DNA from: Thermodesulfovibrio sp.
GTDB lineage: Bacteria > Nitrospirota > Thermodesulfovibrionia > Thermodesulfovibrionales > Thermodesulfovibrionaceae
Reading direction: 5' to 3'
Assembly: GCA_020725335.1 (NCBI GenBank)
Contig: DYFF01000007.1
Location: forward strand, 62,001 to 126,000
DNA: 64,000 nucleotides
The notes beneath the pieces were generated by a model that was not told where the DNA came from, ran no database searches, and was given only the letters and a program-made list of their open reading frames with translations. The translations under genes were made by a program, and so were the position numbers. Each line of letters starts with the position of its first letter. The stretch's first letter is position 1. Below are positions 24,985 through 33,158 of the stretch, in pieces.

Positions 24985-25374
24985 ATGAAAGTAGAATTCT
25001 GGGGACAGGAATTTAAAGTTAATCTATTCATAGGAATACCAGGTGCCTTTCTCATAGCAATTGCATCTTCAATGTTTGGCTTTGGTGGAGGACCATTCAT
25101 GGTGCCACTCATGGCAGTGGGATTGAGACTTCCCATGTATGTTATTGTGGGAAGTTCTCTCCTTGCAATCTTCTTTAATACTCTTATGGGTTCCTTCAGA
25201 CACTATGGGTTTGGAAATTTTGACCTAATATTTTTCTTAATAATGTTTCCAGCTGCAATTCTTGGTGGATATATAGGACCTAAGATTGCTAAAAGACTGA
25301 ATCCTGTTATTGTAAAAAGAGTTGCCTGCGTTGGACTTCTGATACTGGCTTTTCAATTGCTTGGTGTATTCTAA
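24985..25374 (+). CDS. TauE/SafE-type permease, second half
   Basis: 129 residues with about four membrane helices and the second TauE/SafE half-repeat (ASSMFGFGGGPFMVPLMAVG, GGYIGPKIAKRLNPVIVKR). It is preceded by AGGAGG and begins 2 bases after the stop of the first half. Together the two products give the roughly eight helices of a normal full-length TauE/SafE protein, so they probably form a heteromeric permease. The reading frames differ and both genes have proper starts, so this looks like a true gene split rather than a sequencing error. Residues 1-15 are a soluble leader without signal-peptide character. Confidence 0.82.
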   Translation: MKVEFWGQEFKVNLFIGIPGAFLIAIASSMFGFGGGPFMVPLMAVGLRLPMYVIVGSSLLAIFFNTLMGSFRHYGFGNFDLIFFLIMFPAAILGGYIGPKIAKRLNPVIVKRVACVGLLILAFQLLGVF

Positions 25375-25386
25375 AAGGAGTTGAAT

Positions 25387-27474
25387 ATGAAAACCTCCAT
25401 ATTCAGCAACTGTGGAATGTGTTCAGTGAGATGCCCGATCAGGGTAGAAGTTTTAGATGGCAGAGTTACATGGATTGAGGGTAATCCATATGTACCTGGC
25501 ATGGAGGGTAGCCTCTGTGCCAGGGGGTCTGCCGGCACAGCACTTCTTTATGACTTTGAAAGGCTTCAGTATCCCATGATCAGAACTGGACCGAGGGGCT
25601 CAGGTCAGTTCAGGCGTGCAAGCTGGCAGGAGGCATTTACATATGTGGCTGAGGCTGTTAAGAACATACAGGCTAAATATGGCAACAGAACAGTAGCATT
25701 ACTTGACAGAGGAGCTGGCCTTTTTGGTGAGATTCAAAGACTTATAGTACGGGGAATGGGCTCACCCAATTACTTCAGTCACGATGATTTCTGCAGAAAA
25801 AATGTTGACCTTGCCTATCAGACCTTGCTTGGATATGGAAGACCTGAGGTTGGCTATGACTTTGCCAACACTAAACACATGGTATTTTATGGAAGAAATG
25901 CTGTGGAGGCTCTGGGAGTAAGAGAGGTCAATAATATTGTAAAGGGTCTTGAAAATGGAGCTGAACTTACATATATTGATGTGAGAGCATCAAAGACAGC
26001 AACAAAGGCAACGAGATATTTTCAGATAAGACCGGGCACTGATTATGCCTTAAATCTTGCATTGATTCATGTAATTTTAAGAGAAAATCTTTTTGACAGA
26101 GATTTTGTTGATAGATTTATAATTGGAATGACAGAGCTTGAAAACTTTGTAAAGGACTGCACACCTCAATGGGCTGAGAAGGAGACAGGTATTCCTGCCT
26201 ATGAAATAGTAAATCTTGCAAGAGCTCTCAGTGCAGCTAAACCGAGGGTGATTCTATATCCGGGCTGGTTTTCTGCAAGATATATGGATGCTTTTTATTT
26301 TGCCCGCTCAGTTATAATTCTCAATGCATTGCTTGGAAGTATTGAGCAGAAGGGTGGTTTGATACTTGCAAAGACACCAAAGGAAGTAGGAGCAAAAGGA
26401 TTAAATAGTCTACTTGAGAGAATTCCTGCACCTCAGGAAAAAAGGATTGAGGCTGAGGAAGGTAAAGGTTTTCTCTACGATGGTGCCGGACACATTCTCC
26501 ATCTATTTAGAGCAATAAAAAAAGGCGAGCCTTATCCAATAAAGGCTCTCTTTATAGTTCGCTATGATCCTTTTGCAGGAATTACCTTAAAAGATATTAA
26601 GGAAATACTTGATGGTCTTGACTTATTAGTGGCAATAGATACTAACTATTCAGCTACTGCTTGGTATGCAGATGTAATATTGCCTGAATCTACATATCTT
26701 GAAAGAGATGATGTTATAGGGCTTCAGAGGGGGGCTAAGCCTGCTTTAATAATGAGAAGACAGGCAATTAAGCCAATTTATGATACAAAAGGTAAGTGGG
26801 AGATTACTAAGGGACTTCTTCATGCCTATGGTGCTGGAGAGTACATGCAGTTTGATACTGTACAGGATCTTTGGAATTATCAACTTGACGGAACTGGAAT
26901 TAAGATTGAGGATTTCGATAAATCTGGACAGGTTGCTCTTTGCAAGGATGCAAAAATGTATTCAAGAGAGGAGTTAAAATTCAAGACTCCTTCAGGTAAA
27001 GTAGAGATACTATCAAATAAAATGGCTGAAAGAGAAGTACCGTTTTTCTATGACCATCAAACTCCAGCAAAACCTAAAGTTGAGGAAGGCGAGTTCAGAC
27101 TTGTCTTTGGAAGAATGGCAGTTCATACTCACATTCAGACTCATAATAATAAATATCTTAATGAAATTGTTCCTGAAAACGAACTTTGGATTAATTCTGA
27201 AGTAGCAGCAAATCTTGGCATAAAACATGGTGATTTGGTAGAGGTCTCATCAGGTGATTTCTCTGGTAAGATTAGAGCAAAGGTAACCCCATATATTCAT
27301 CCAGAGTCTGTGTTTATGTATAGAGGATTTGAAAATGAAGTACCTTGGAAAACTCGCTCTTATGGCAAAGGACTCAACGAAGGGAGGCTTCTTAAGGATG
27401 CTTTTGAGAGAATGGCACACGGCAGTCACACAGGTGCAATTTTTGAGAATTTTGTAAAAGTGAAAAAGGCTTAA
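25387..27474 (+). CDS. Cytoplasmic molybdopterin oxidoreductase, PhsA/PsrA-like
   Basis: 695 residues from ATG 25387 (AGGAG 6 bases upstream; the TTG at 25381 was rejected). There is no Tat signal, so unlike the 8763 enzyme it should stay in the cytoplasm. [4Fe-4S] ligands are Cys9, Cys12, Cys16 and Cys44 (CGMCSVRC, LCARG); the likely molybdenum ligand is Cys136 (HDDFCRKN). The rest follows the DMSO-reductase-superfamily plan, closest by eye to PhsA/PsrA-like members (GSPNYFSHDDFC, GRMAVHTHIQTHNN). The next gene encodes its four-cluster partner, which overlaps nuoB. No NrfD-type anchor is present here. Substrate unknown: a sulfur oxyanion, formate or an organic reductant are possible. Confidence 0.87.
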   Translation: MKTSIFSNCGMCSVRCPIRVEVLDGRVTWIEGNPYVPGMEGSLCARGSAGTALLYDFERLQYPMIRTGPRGSGQFRRASWQEAFTYVAEAVKNIQAKYGNRTVALLDRGAGLFGEIQRLIVRGMGSPNYFSHDDFCRKNVDLAYQTLLGYGRPEVGYDFANTKHMVFYGRNAVEALGVREVNNIVKGLENGAELTYIDVRASKTATKATRYFQIRPGTDYALNLALIHVILRENLFDRDFVDRFIIGMTELENFVKDCTPQWAEKETGIPAYEIVNLARALSAAKPRVILYPGWFSARYMDAFYFARSVIILNALLGSIEQKGGLILAKTPKEVGAKGLNSLLERIPAPQEKRIEAEEGKGFLYDGAGHILHLFRAIKKGEPYPIKALFIVRYDPFAGITLKDIKEILDGLDLLVAIDTNYSATAWYADVILPESTYLERDDVIGLQRGAKPALIMRRQAIKPIYDTKGKWEITKGLLHAYGAGEYMQFDTVQDLWNYQLDGTGIKIEDFDKSGQVALCKDAKMYSREELKFKTPSGKVEILSNKMAEREVPFFYDHQTPAKPKVEEGEFRLVFGRMAVHTHIQTHNNKYLNEIVPENELWINSEVAANLGIKHGDLVEVSSGDFSGKIRAKVTPYIHPESVFMYRGFENEVPWKTRSYGKGLNEGRLLKDAFERMAHGSHTGAIFENFVKVKKA

Positions 27475-27486
27475 GGGAGGAATAAA

Positions 27487-27993
27487 ATGAGCATCTACTA
27501 TATATATCAAGATCACGACCGTTGCATAGGATGTTATGCATGTGAGGTACACTGTAAAACAAAAAACGAGCTTCCAGTAGGTCCAAGACTCTGTAGAATA
27601 ATTGAAACAGATATAAAGCTCATTGGAGGACTCCCGAGACAGAGATTTGTCTTTATGCCCTGTTTTCACTGTGAAGAACCATGGTGTGTAAAAGCTTGTC
27701 CTACAGGAGCTATGCAGAAACGCTCAAAAGATGGAATAGTTTCTGTTGAACAGTCTCTCTGTGTAGGATGCAAATCTTGTATTACTGCTTGTCCGTGGGG
27801 AGTTCCTCAGTGGAATCCAGAAACTGGTAAAGTAGCAAAGTGTGATTACTGTAAGGACAGAATTGATCAAGGACTTAAACCTGCTTGTGTAACTAAGTGT
27901 ACAACAAAGGCATTGAAGTTTGTCTCAGCAGATGAAGCTTCAAGACTCAAGAGAGAAAGGTTTGTAAAGGATACATATGCTTCCTTATACTGA
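27487..27993 (+). CDS. Four-cluster ferredoxin-like Fe-S subunit
   Basis: 168 residues, four [4Fe-4S] cysteine groups: [35 protein letters not shown] and CDYC...CVTKC. It is a typical electron-transfer subunit of a DMSO-reductase-superfamily enzyme and follows the cytoplasmic Mo-enzyme by 12 bases with GGGAGG before ATG 27487. The 3' end overlaps nuoB by 17 bases. The overlap makes cotranslation with complex I likely and is the main reason to propose that it hands electrons to or from NuoB/NuoI. No membrane helix is present. Confidence 0.92.
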   Translation: MSIYYIYQDHDRCIGCYACEVHCKTKNELPVGPRLCRIIETDIKLIGGLPRQRFVFMPCFHCEEPWCVKACPTGAMQKRSKDGIVSVEQSLCVGCKSCITACPWGVPQWNPETGKVAKCDYCKDRIDQGLKPACVTKCTTKALKFVSADEASRLKRERFVKDTYASLY

Positions 27994-28501
27994 TAAAGAT
28001 CAACTCATTGAAGTAGAGGAAGGAACAAAGATAATCAAGGGTAGTAACGTCATAATTACTACCCTTGATAAAGTAGTAAACTGGGGAAGGTCAAACTCTC
28101 TTTGGCCTCTTACATTTGGTCTTGCCTGCTGTGCTATTGAGATGATGGCAGCAGGTGCTTCTCATTTAGATCTTGACCGTTTTGGTGTACTTTTTAGAGC
28201 CTCACCTCGTCAGGCAGATGTAATAATTATAGCAGGCACTGTTACATACAAGATGGCTCCGATTGTAAAAAGAGTTTATGACCAGATGCCTGAGCCAAAA
28301 TATGTTATAGCCATGGGAAGTTGTGCTTGCACAGGTGGAATTTTTAATACCTATAGCACAGTGCAGGGGGCAGATCAGTTTTTGCCAGTAGATGTCTATG
28401 TGCCTGGTTGTCCACCAAGACCCGAGGCATTAATGTATGGACTGCTTAAATTGAAAGAAAAAATCATGAAGGAACAGGGAAGATGGGGCAGCTGGAAATA
28501 G
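27977..28501 (+). CDS. nuoB: Complex I subunit NuoB
   Basis: 174 residues. The N2 cluster ligands are visible in the paired cysteines LACCAIEMM and in GSCACTGG and GCPPRPEAL. NuoB holds the terminal [4Fe-4S] cluster that reduces quinone with NuoD. It is the first gene of the complex I cluster and starts inside the preceding Fe-S gene. Gene order here is B-D-I-A-C-H-J-K-L-like-small-L-like-M-N, unlike the usual A-to-N order. Start ATG 27977 follows AAAGGA. The 3' end overlaps nuoD by 19 bases. Confidence 0.97.
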   Translation: MLPYTDKDQLIEVEEGTKIIKGSNVIITTLDKVVNWGRSNSLWPLTFGLACCAIEMMAAGASHLDLDRFGVLFRASPRQADVIIIAGTVTYKMAPIVKRVYDQMPEPKYVIAMGSCACTGGIFNTYSTVQGADQFLPVDVYVPGCPPRPEALMYGLLKLKEKIMKEQGRWGSWK

Positions 28502-29688
28502 AGAAGATAGATGACACAACATTTGTTCTTCAGATGGGACCTCATCATCCTGCAACTCACGGCGTGTTAAAACTTTTATGTGAGTTTGAGGGCGAAAGGG
28601 TAATAAAGATAAAACCAGATGTAGGTTATTTACATCGAGGAGTAGAAAAACTCTCTGAGAGTAAAACTTATCCAGGTGCTATGACTCTTACAGACAGGCT
28701 TGACTACATCTCAAGTATGACTAACAACATTGGTTATTGCCTTGCTGTTGAAAGACTCATGGGAATTGAACCACCAAGAAGAGCTAAATTCATAAGAACA
28801 ATGGTTGCCGAAATGACCAGATTAAGCAGTCATCTACTTTGGCTTGCCACACATGCTCTTGATATAGGTGCGATGACAGTCTTTCTCTATGCATTTAGAG
28901 AAAGAGAACAAATCTTACAGTTTTTTGAAAAAATATGTGGTGCCAGACTTACAGTTAGCTATCCAAGAATTGGAGGAGTAAGGGTTGATGTAAAAAAGCA
29001 TGTTCTTGATGAAATATATACATTCATTGAGTTAATGATTAAAAGAGTTGATGAATATGAAACACTTCTCACAGAAAACCGTATATGGATTGCAAGAACC
29101 CGCGGGGTTGGAGTTATCTCACCACAGGATGCAGTCTTATTAGGACTTACAGGTCCTGTTTTGAGAGGCTCTGGAGTTTACTATGACATTAGAAAACACA
29201 TGCCCTATGATGCATACAGCGAAGTTGATTTTGAAGTACCTCTTGGAGAAAATGGGGATACTTATGATAGGTATTTATGCAGAATAAGGGAGATGAGACA
29301 GTCTGCACTTATTGTAAAGCAATGTATTGAAAAGATGCCTGAAGGAGATATTATATCAGATAAATCACCTGATATTGATTTACCCTATCAGTCAAAAAGA
29401 AAGATTGAACCCGGAGACTCTCTTTGGAGTGGTTTTATCGCCTTTTCAGAGGAAAAACAGGAAATAATGCCAAAAGGAGAAATATATTCAGCCATTGAAG
29501 CTCCAAAAGGTGAGCTTGGCTTTTATATAGTAAGCGATGGCTCAGGGAAACCTTACAGAATGAGAGTAAGAGCACCGTCATTCATTCATATCTCAGCAAT
29601 ACCGAAGCTTTGTGAAGGACATCTTCTTGCCGATGTTATAGCAATAATAGGAACACTTGATATTGTAATGGGAGAGGCAGACAGATGA
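28483..29688 (+). CDS. nuoD: Complex I subunit NuoD (49-kDa type)
   Basis: 401 residues. Conserved [20 protein letters not shown] and [10 protein letters not shown] near the N-terminus form the quinone site with NuoB; IGGVRVDV and the C-terminal [11 protein letters not shown] and DIVMGEADR are typical. It is related to the large subunit of NiFe hydrogenases but lacks the paired CxxC motifs for the NiFe site, so it is a true NuoD and not a hydrogenase. It is separate from NuoC, unlike the NuoCD fusion of some bacteria. It overlaps nuoB by 19 bases and nuoI by 4. Confidence 0.97.
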   Translation: MGQLEIEKIDDTTFVLQMGPHHPATHGVLKLLCEFEGERVIKIKPDVGYLHRGVEKLSESKTYPGAMTLTDRLDYISSMTNNIGYCLAVERLMGIEPPRRAKFIRTMVAEMTRLSSHLLWLATHALDIGAMTVFLYAFREREQILQFFEKICGARLTVSYPRIGGVRVDVKKHVLDEIYTFIELMIKRVDEYETLLTENRIWIARTRGVGVISPQDAVLLGLTGPVLRGSGVYYDIRKHMPYDAYSEVDFEVPLGENGDTYDRYLCRIREMRQSALIVKQCIEKMPEGDIISDKSPDIDLPYQSKRKIEPGDSLWSGFIAFSEEKQEIMPKGEIYSAIEAPKGELGFYIVSDGSGKPYRMRVRAPSFIHISAIPKLCEGHLLADVIAIIGTLDIVMGEADR

Positions 29689-30254
29689 GTAAATTACTGA
29701 GAAAACTACTTTTCATAGATTTACTAAAAGGAATGCTTATCACTTTTAAGACTATATTTACTCAGCCTGTTACAATTAGATATCCCAAGCAGAAAAGACC
29801 TCTTGAGGAAGGATTTAGAGGTAGACATGCCTTTGTACGTAATCCTGAAACAGGAAGAGAACGTTGTGTTGCCTGCACAAAATGTGCTCAAGTATGTCCT
29901 TCTCAATGCATATACATTGATTATTCCGTTAATACCGAGAGCGGTGCGAGAGTGCTTACAAAATATGAGGTAGATGCTTTTAGATGTATTTTTTGTGGAT
30001 ACTGCGAAGAGGTATGTCCTGTTAATGCAATTGTCCTTACAGAGTTTTACGAATATGCTTCTTACAATAGAGAGAGTAATTACTTCAATAAAGAAAGGTT
30101 GCTTAAAAACTGGGATGAATTCATGGAGCATTATAAAAGAACAGATTATCTTAACAAATTCTGGTATTTACCTGGAATTAAAAGAGATAGACTTCCAGTC
30201 GGTAAGAGACAACCGAGAGTTGTCTATAAAAATATAAACAGCGAGGGAAGATAG
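29685..30254 (+). CDS. nuoI: Complex I subunit NuoI
   Basis: 189 residues with two [4Fe-4S] ferredoxin motifs: [15 protein letters not shown] and [15 protein letters not shown]. NuoI passes electrons to NuoB. Its placement between nuoD and nuoA instead of after nuoH is unusual. In complexes without NuoEFG this subunit is the natural entry point for an alternative donor such as ferredoxin or another Fe-S protein. It overlaps nuoD by 4 bases. The C-terminal 60 residues are basic and helical. Confidence 0.95.
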   Translation: MSKLLRKLLFIDLLKGMLITFKTIFTQPVTIRYPKQKRPLEEGFRGRHAFVRNPETGRERCVACTKCAQVCPSQCIYIDYSVNTESGARVLTKYEVDAFRCIFCGYCEEVCPVNAIVLTEFYEYASYNRESNYFNKERLLKNWDEFMEHYKRTDYLNKFWYLPGIKRDRLPVGKRQPRVVYKNINSEGR

Positions 30255-30256
30255 AT

Positions 30257-30637
30257 ATGGAACCAGGTTCCTATATTCCTTACAAGTATCTTCCAGTTTT
30301 AATAGCAATAGCATTTGCTACGGTTTTTGGTATTGGTGGTTTATTAATAAACAAGTTAGTAGCACCAAGAAAGTTTAATCCAGTTAAATTTATTGCCTAT
30401 GAGTGTGGCAATCCACCAAGCGGAGATACAAAGGATAGATTTTTTATAGGATTTTTTCTCCTTGCCATACTTTTTGTGGTCTTTGACGTGGAAGTCATCT
30501 TTCTCTATCCCTGGGCAGTTTCCTTTAACGCCATATCACTTGAGGGATTCTGGATGATGATTGTATTTATAGCTCTGATTTTTATTGGATACATTTATGA
30601 GATATTCATGGGAGCACTCACATGGCACAGGAAATAG
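30257..30637 (+). CDS. nuoA: Complex I subunit NuoA
   Basis: 126 residues, three membrane helices. The loop after helix 1 carries KFIAYECGNPPSGD with the conserved cysteine of this subunit, and helix 2 carries FVVFDVEVIFLYPWAV, the acidic stretch characteristic of NuoA. It helps form the quinone-entry and proton-path region with NuoH and NuoJ. It lies 2 bases after nuoI and overlaps nuoC by 16. It is not at the front of the cluster as in the standard operon. Confidence 0.95.
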   Translation: MEPGSYIPYKYLPVLIAIAFATVFGIGGLLINKLVAPRKFNPVKFIAYECGNPPSGDTKDRFFIGFFLLAILFVVFDVEVIFLYPWAVSFNAISLEGFWMMIVFIALIFIGYIYEIFMGALTWHRK

Positions 30638-31359
30638 AGAGATTTTTAGATAACGAACAATTTTCAATTTTTCAACAAAATAACATTCTTGACTCTCATG
30701 CTGATAGAGAGAAACAGACCAATGAATCCTTTAAGATAGCTTTGAAATTAAGAGATTTATTCCCTGAAGAAGTCATTGAAATAAATCGATTTGGTGGTCA
30801 GGTTTCAGCAACAGTTAGAAAAGAAAAAATTAAAGAGATTTTACAATACCTTAAAGAACATGAGGGATTCAATCATCTACAAGACCTTTGTGGAGTAGAT
30901 TACTATCCTGAGAAACCAAGATTTGAGGTTGTATACAATCTTTACAGCATATGGAGAAGGTTACATATAAGGATAAAGGCTAAAATATCTGAAGAAGAAT
31001 CTGAGATTGACTCGGTAACTGAGCTCTGGTCTGGAGCAAATTGGCATGAAAGAGAATGCTTTGATATGTTTGGAATAAGATTTCTCGGTCATCCAGACCT
31101 TAGAAGAATACTTATGCCTGAGGACTGGAATGGACATCCATTAAAAAAGGATTATCCCTTAAGGGGTAAGGAACTGTGGAGAGGATTTAGAGAGATTATT
31201 GATCTATTATTTCATAATCCTGAGAGACAAAATTCCGAAGAAGCTACTTTTTCAAAAAATCAGAGAGATTCCTCAGTCCATCGAGCCCTTAGGAATGACG
31301 AGGAGGTAAATCAAAAAGACGATGAATTTGCTCGGAATGACAAGGGAGAAGAGATATGA
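30622..31359 (+). CDS. nuoC: Complex I subunit NuoC with unusual C-terminal tail
   Basis: 245 residues. The conserved 30-kDa-subunit core runs from about 40 to 185 (LQDLCGVDYYP, YNLYSIWRRLHIRIKA, GANWHERECFDMFGIRFLGHPDLRR, HPLKKDYPLRGKE). NuoC normally ends soon after KDYPL; here about 60 residues follow. The last 30 (214-243) are polar, without predicted structure, and are encoded by a repeat-like DNA stretch. An N-terminal extension of about 35 polar residues is also present, with no better start seen. NuoC links the peripheral arm's NuoD to its electron-input end, so a changed tail is notable in a complex lacking NuoEFG. It overlaps nuoA by 16 and nuoH by 4. Confidence 0.93.
   Translation: MAQEIERFLDNEQFSIFQQNNILDSHADREKQTNESFKIALKLRDLFPEEVIEINRFGGQVSATVRKEKIKEILQYLKEHEGFNHLQDLCGVDYYPEKPRFEVVYNLYSIWRRLHIRIKAKISEEESEIDSVTELWSGANWHERECFDMFGIRFLGHPDLRRILMPEDWNGHPLKKDYPLRGKELWRGFREIIDLLFHNPERQNSEEATFSKNQRDSSVHRALRNDEEVNQKDDEFARNDKGEEI
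31261..31345 (+). repeat. Repeat-like insertion in the 3' end of nuoC
   Basis: The segment has the look of small dispersed palindromic repeats: GATTCCTC near its start is opposed by an AGGAATGACGAGG at 31291-31303, and a second, related GGAATGACAAGG follows at 31334-31345. It stays in the nuoC frame. No second copy was found elsewhere in this window, so the repeat nature rests on its internal structure. Confidence 0.4.
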
Positions 31360-32351
31360 TAGAGTTTCTAATAATGCTAATTAAAACAACAGTAGTCTTC
31401 GGAATAGTTCTTACCCATGTTGCCTATACAACTTATGCAGAGAGAAAGATAATTGGTAGAGCACAGGCAAGAATGGGACCTATGGAAGTTGGTCCTCACG
31501 GACTGCTTCAGCCAATTGCAGATTTTATAAAGATATTTTTCAAAGAAGACATTATACCAGTTAAGGCAGAAAAGCTTCTTTTTCAGATAGCGCCTTTGAT
31601 AGTTTTGGTTTTTACCATGATAAATCTTACTGTGATTCCCTTTGATAAAAATTTTATTCTTGCTGACATTAATGTTGGACTTCTCTTTATTTTGGCTTCT
31701 GCCTCCATCTCAGTCTATGGAATCATACTTGCTGGCTGGGCATCAAACAGTAAATATTCTTTCTTGGGTGGTCTTCGTTCTGCCAGTCAGGTGCTAAGTT
31801 ATGAAATTGCCCTTGGACTCAGTCTTGCAGGAGTTGTTCTAATGGCTGGCTCCCTTAATTTGAGAGATATAGTAATTGCTCAGCATAATACTGCATTGGG
31901 AGTTTATGCAATACCTCAAATAATTGGTTTTGTTGTATTTGTAATTTCTGCCTTTGCAGAGACAAATCGTGCACCCTTTGACCTGCCTGAGGCTGAGACA
32001 GAGCTTGTTGCTGGCTATCTCACTGAATATAGTGCTTTTAGATACGCTCTCTTTTTCCTTGCAGAGTATGTTGCCATGTATATTATGGCATTTCTATGTG
32101 CTTTATGTTTTCTTGGTGGCTGGACAATTCCTAAGTTTGTTACTGATATTTTACCTTTCTTAGAAAAAGTTCCAGGAATAATCTGGTTTGCCATAAAGGT
32201 TTATGCATTCATATTTCTTTACATATGGGTTAGGGCAACGCTTCCGAGATATAGATTTGATCAATTACTAAATATTGGCTGGAAAGTGCTTATTCCTGCA
32301 GGAATTTTGAATATTATAATAATCGCTATATTCAAGAGGTTTACATCATGA
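31356..32351 (+). CDS. nuoH: Complex I subunit NuoH
   Basis: 331 residues, eight membrane helices. Typical signatures are ERKIIGRAQARMGPMEVGPHGLLQPIADFIKIFFKE split over residues 28-64, ILAGWASNSKYSFLGGLRSASQVLSYEIALG, and AFAETNRAPFDLPEAETELVAGY (shown here only as landmarks in shorter blocks: ERKIIGRAQARMGP, LLQPIADFIK, ETNRAPFDLPEAETELV). NuoH forms the quinone chamber and the first proton-path segment between the peripheral and membrane arms. It overlaps nuoC and nuoJ by 4 bases each. A full-length, intact copy. Confidence 0.97.
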   Translation: MIEFLIMLIKTTVVFGIVLTHVAYTTYAERKIIGRAQARMGPMEVGPHGLLQPIADFIKIFFKEDIIPVKAEKLLFQIAPLIVLVFTMINLTVIPFDKNFILADINVGLLFILASASISVYGIILAGWASNSKYSFLGGLRSASQVLSYEIALGLSLAGVVLMAGSLNLRDIVIAQHNTALGVYAIPQIIGFVVFVISAFAETNRAPFDLPEAETELVAGYLTEYSAFRYALFFLAEYVAMYIMAFLCALCFLGGWTIPKFVTDILPFLEKVPGIIWFAIKVYAFIFLYIWVRATLPRYRFDQLLNIGWKVLIPAGILNIIIIAIFKRFTS

Positions 32352-32863
32352 TATATCTTATATTTGCATATTTTTGTCTTTCTACTCTTGGAATTTCTAT
32401 AATGGCTCTTACAAGAAAAAATCCTGTGCATGCAGTACTTTGGTTATTGCTGCTTTTTCTTCATGTAGCAGTTATATATCTTTTTCTTAATGCTGAATTT
32501 TTAGCCATGGTTCAGGTTATCGTCTATGCAGGTGCTATATTGGTAATGTTTCTTTTTACTCTCTTTTTACTTGGCGCAAGAGAACTTCCAAAAAAGAAAA
32601 GATATACTTCAATGATTGAGGGTAGATTACTTATTGGACTTTCTATAACTGCTACGATATTAGCTGTTTTTTCATCCATTAAAGCTAAATACACTGGGAA
32701 ATACACAATAAAATACATTCAAGAGGTAGGCAATACAAAAGCAATTGGTGTAATGCTTTTTAATGAATACTCTCTGGCTGTACTTATTCTTGGAGTAATT
32801 TTACTTATCCCGATGATTGCAGTTTCAGTATTAGCATGGAGGAGAAGAGATGATACCTCTTGA
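32348..32863 (+). CDS. nuoJ: Complex I subunit NuoJ
   Basis: 171 residues, five membrane helices. The stretch NPVHAVLWLLLLFLHVAV followed by LAMVQVIVYAGAILVMFLF is the NuoJ signature, including the helix with a pi-bulge involved in gating. The short soluble loop (about 80-90) and last helix LAVLILGVILLIPMIA are ordinary. It overlaps nuoH by 4 and nuoK by 14 bases. No fusion with NuoI or truncation is seen. Confidence 0.95.
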   Translation: MIYLIFAYFCLSTLGISIMALTRKNPVHAVLWLLLLFLHVAVIYLFLNAEFLAMVQVIVYAGAILVMFLFTLFLLGARELPKKKRYTSMIEGRLLIGLSITATILAVFSSIKAKYTGKYTIKYIQEVGNTKAIGVMLFNEYSLAVLILGVILLIPMIAVSVLAWRRRDDTS

Positions 32864-33155
32864 AGCTTATCTTATACTTGCTGGATTAATCTTCAGCATA
32901 GGATTAGTAAATCTTTTTATAAATAGAAATTTAATAATTGTTTTTATATCGCTTGAAGTGATGCTTGCAGGAGTTAATCTCGCATTGGTTGCACTCTCTC
33001 ACTACATGAATGACATTAGAGGTCAGGTTTTAGCAATTTTTACAATAGCTGTTGCTGCGGGTTCAGTTGCAGTTGGTCTGTCTCTTTTGATAGCTCACTT
33101 TAATTTGAAAAAAAGTGTAGACACAGAAGAATTATGCGAACTTAAAGAGGAGTAA
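32850..33155 (+). CDS. nuoK: Complex I subunit NuoK
   Basis: 101 residues, three membrane helices, with the two buried glutamates expected for NuoK in FISLEVMLAGVNLALVA and the preceding/following helices (AIFTIAVAAGSVAVGLSLL). It is homologous to MrpC. It is part of the conserved E-channel/proton-path chain linking NuoH and NuoJ to the antiporter-like subunits. It overlaps nuoJ by 14 bases and is 3 bases before the first antiporter-like gene. Confidence 0.95.
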   Translation: MIPLEAYLILAGLIFSIGLVNLFINRNLIIVFISLEVMLAGVNLALVALSHYMNDIRGQVLAIFTIAVAAGSVAVGLSLLIAHFNLKKSVDTEELCELKEE

Positions 33156-33158
33156 AGG

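Noticed and set aside
28483-29688. NuoD as the large subunit of a NiFe hydrogenase (membrane-bound hydrogenase instead of complex I)
   Set aside because: The N- and C-terminal CxxC motifs that bind the NiFe centre are absent.
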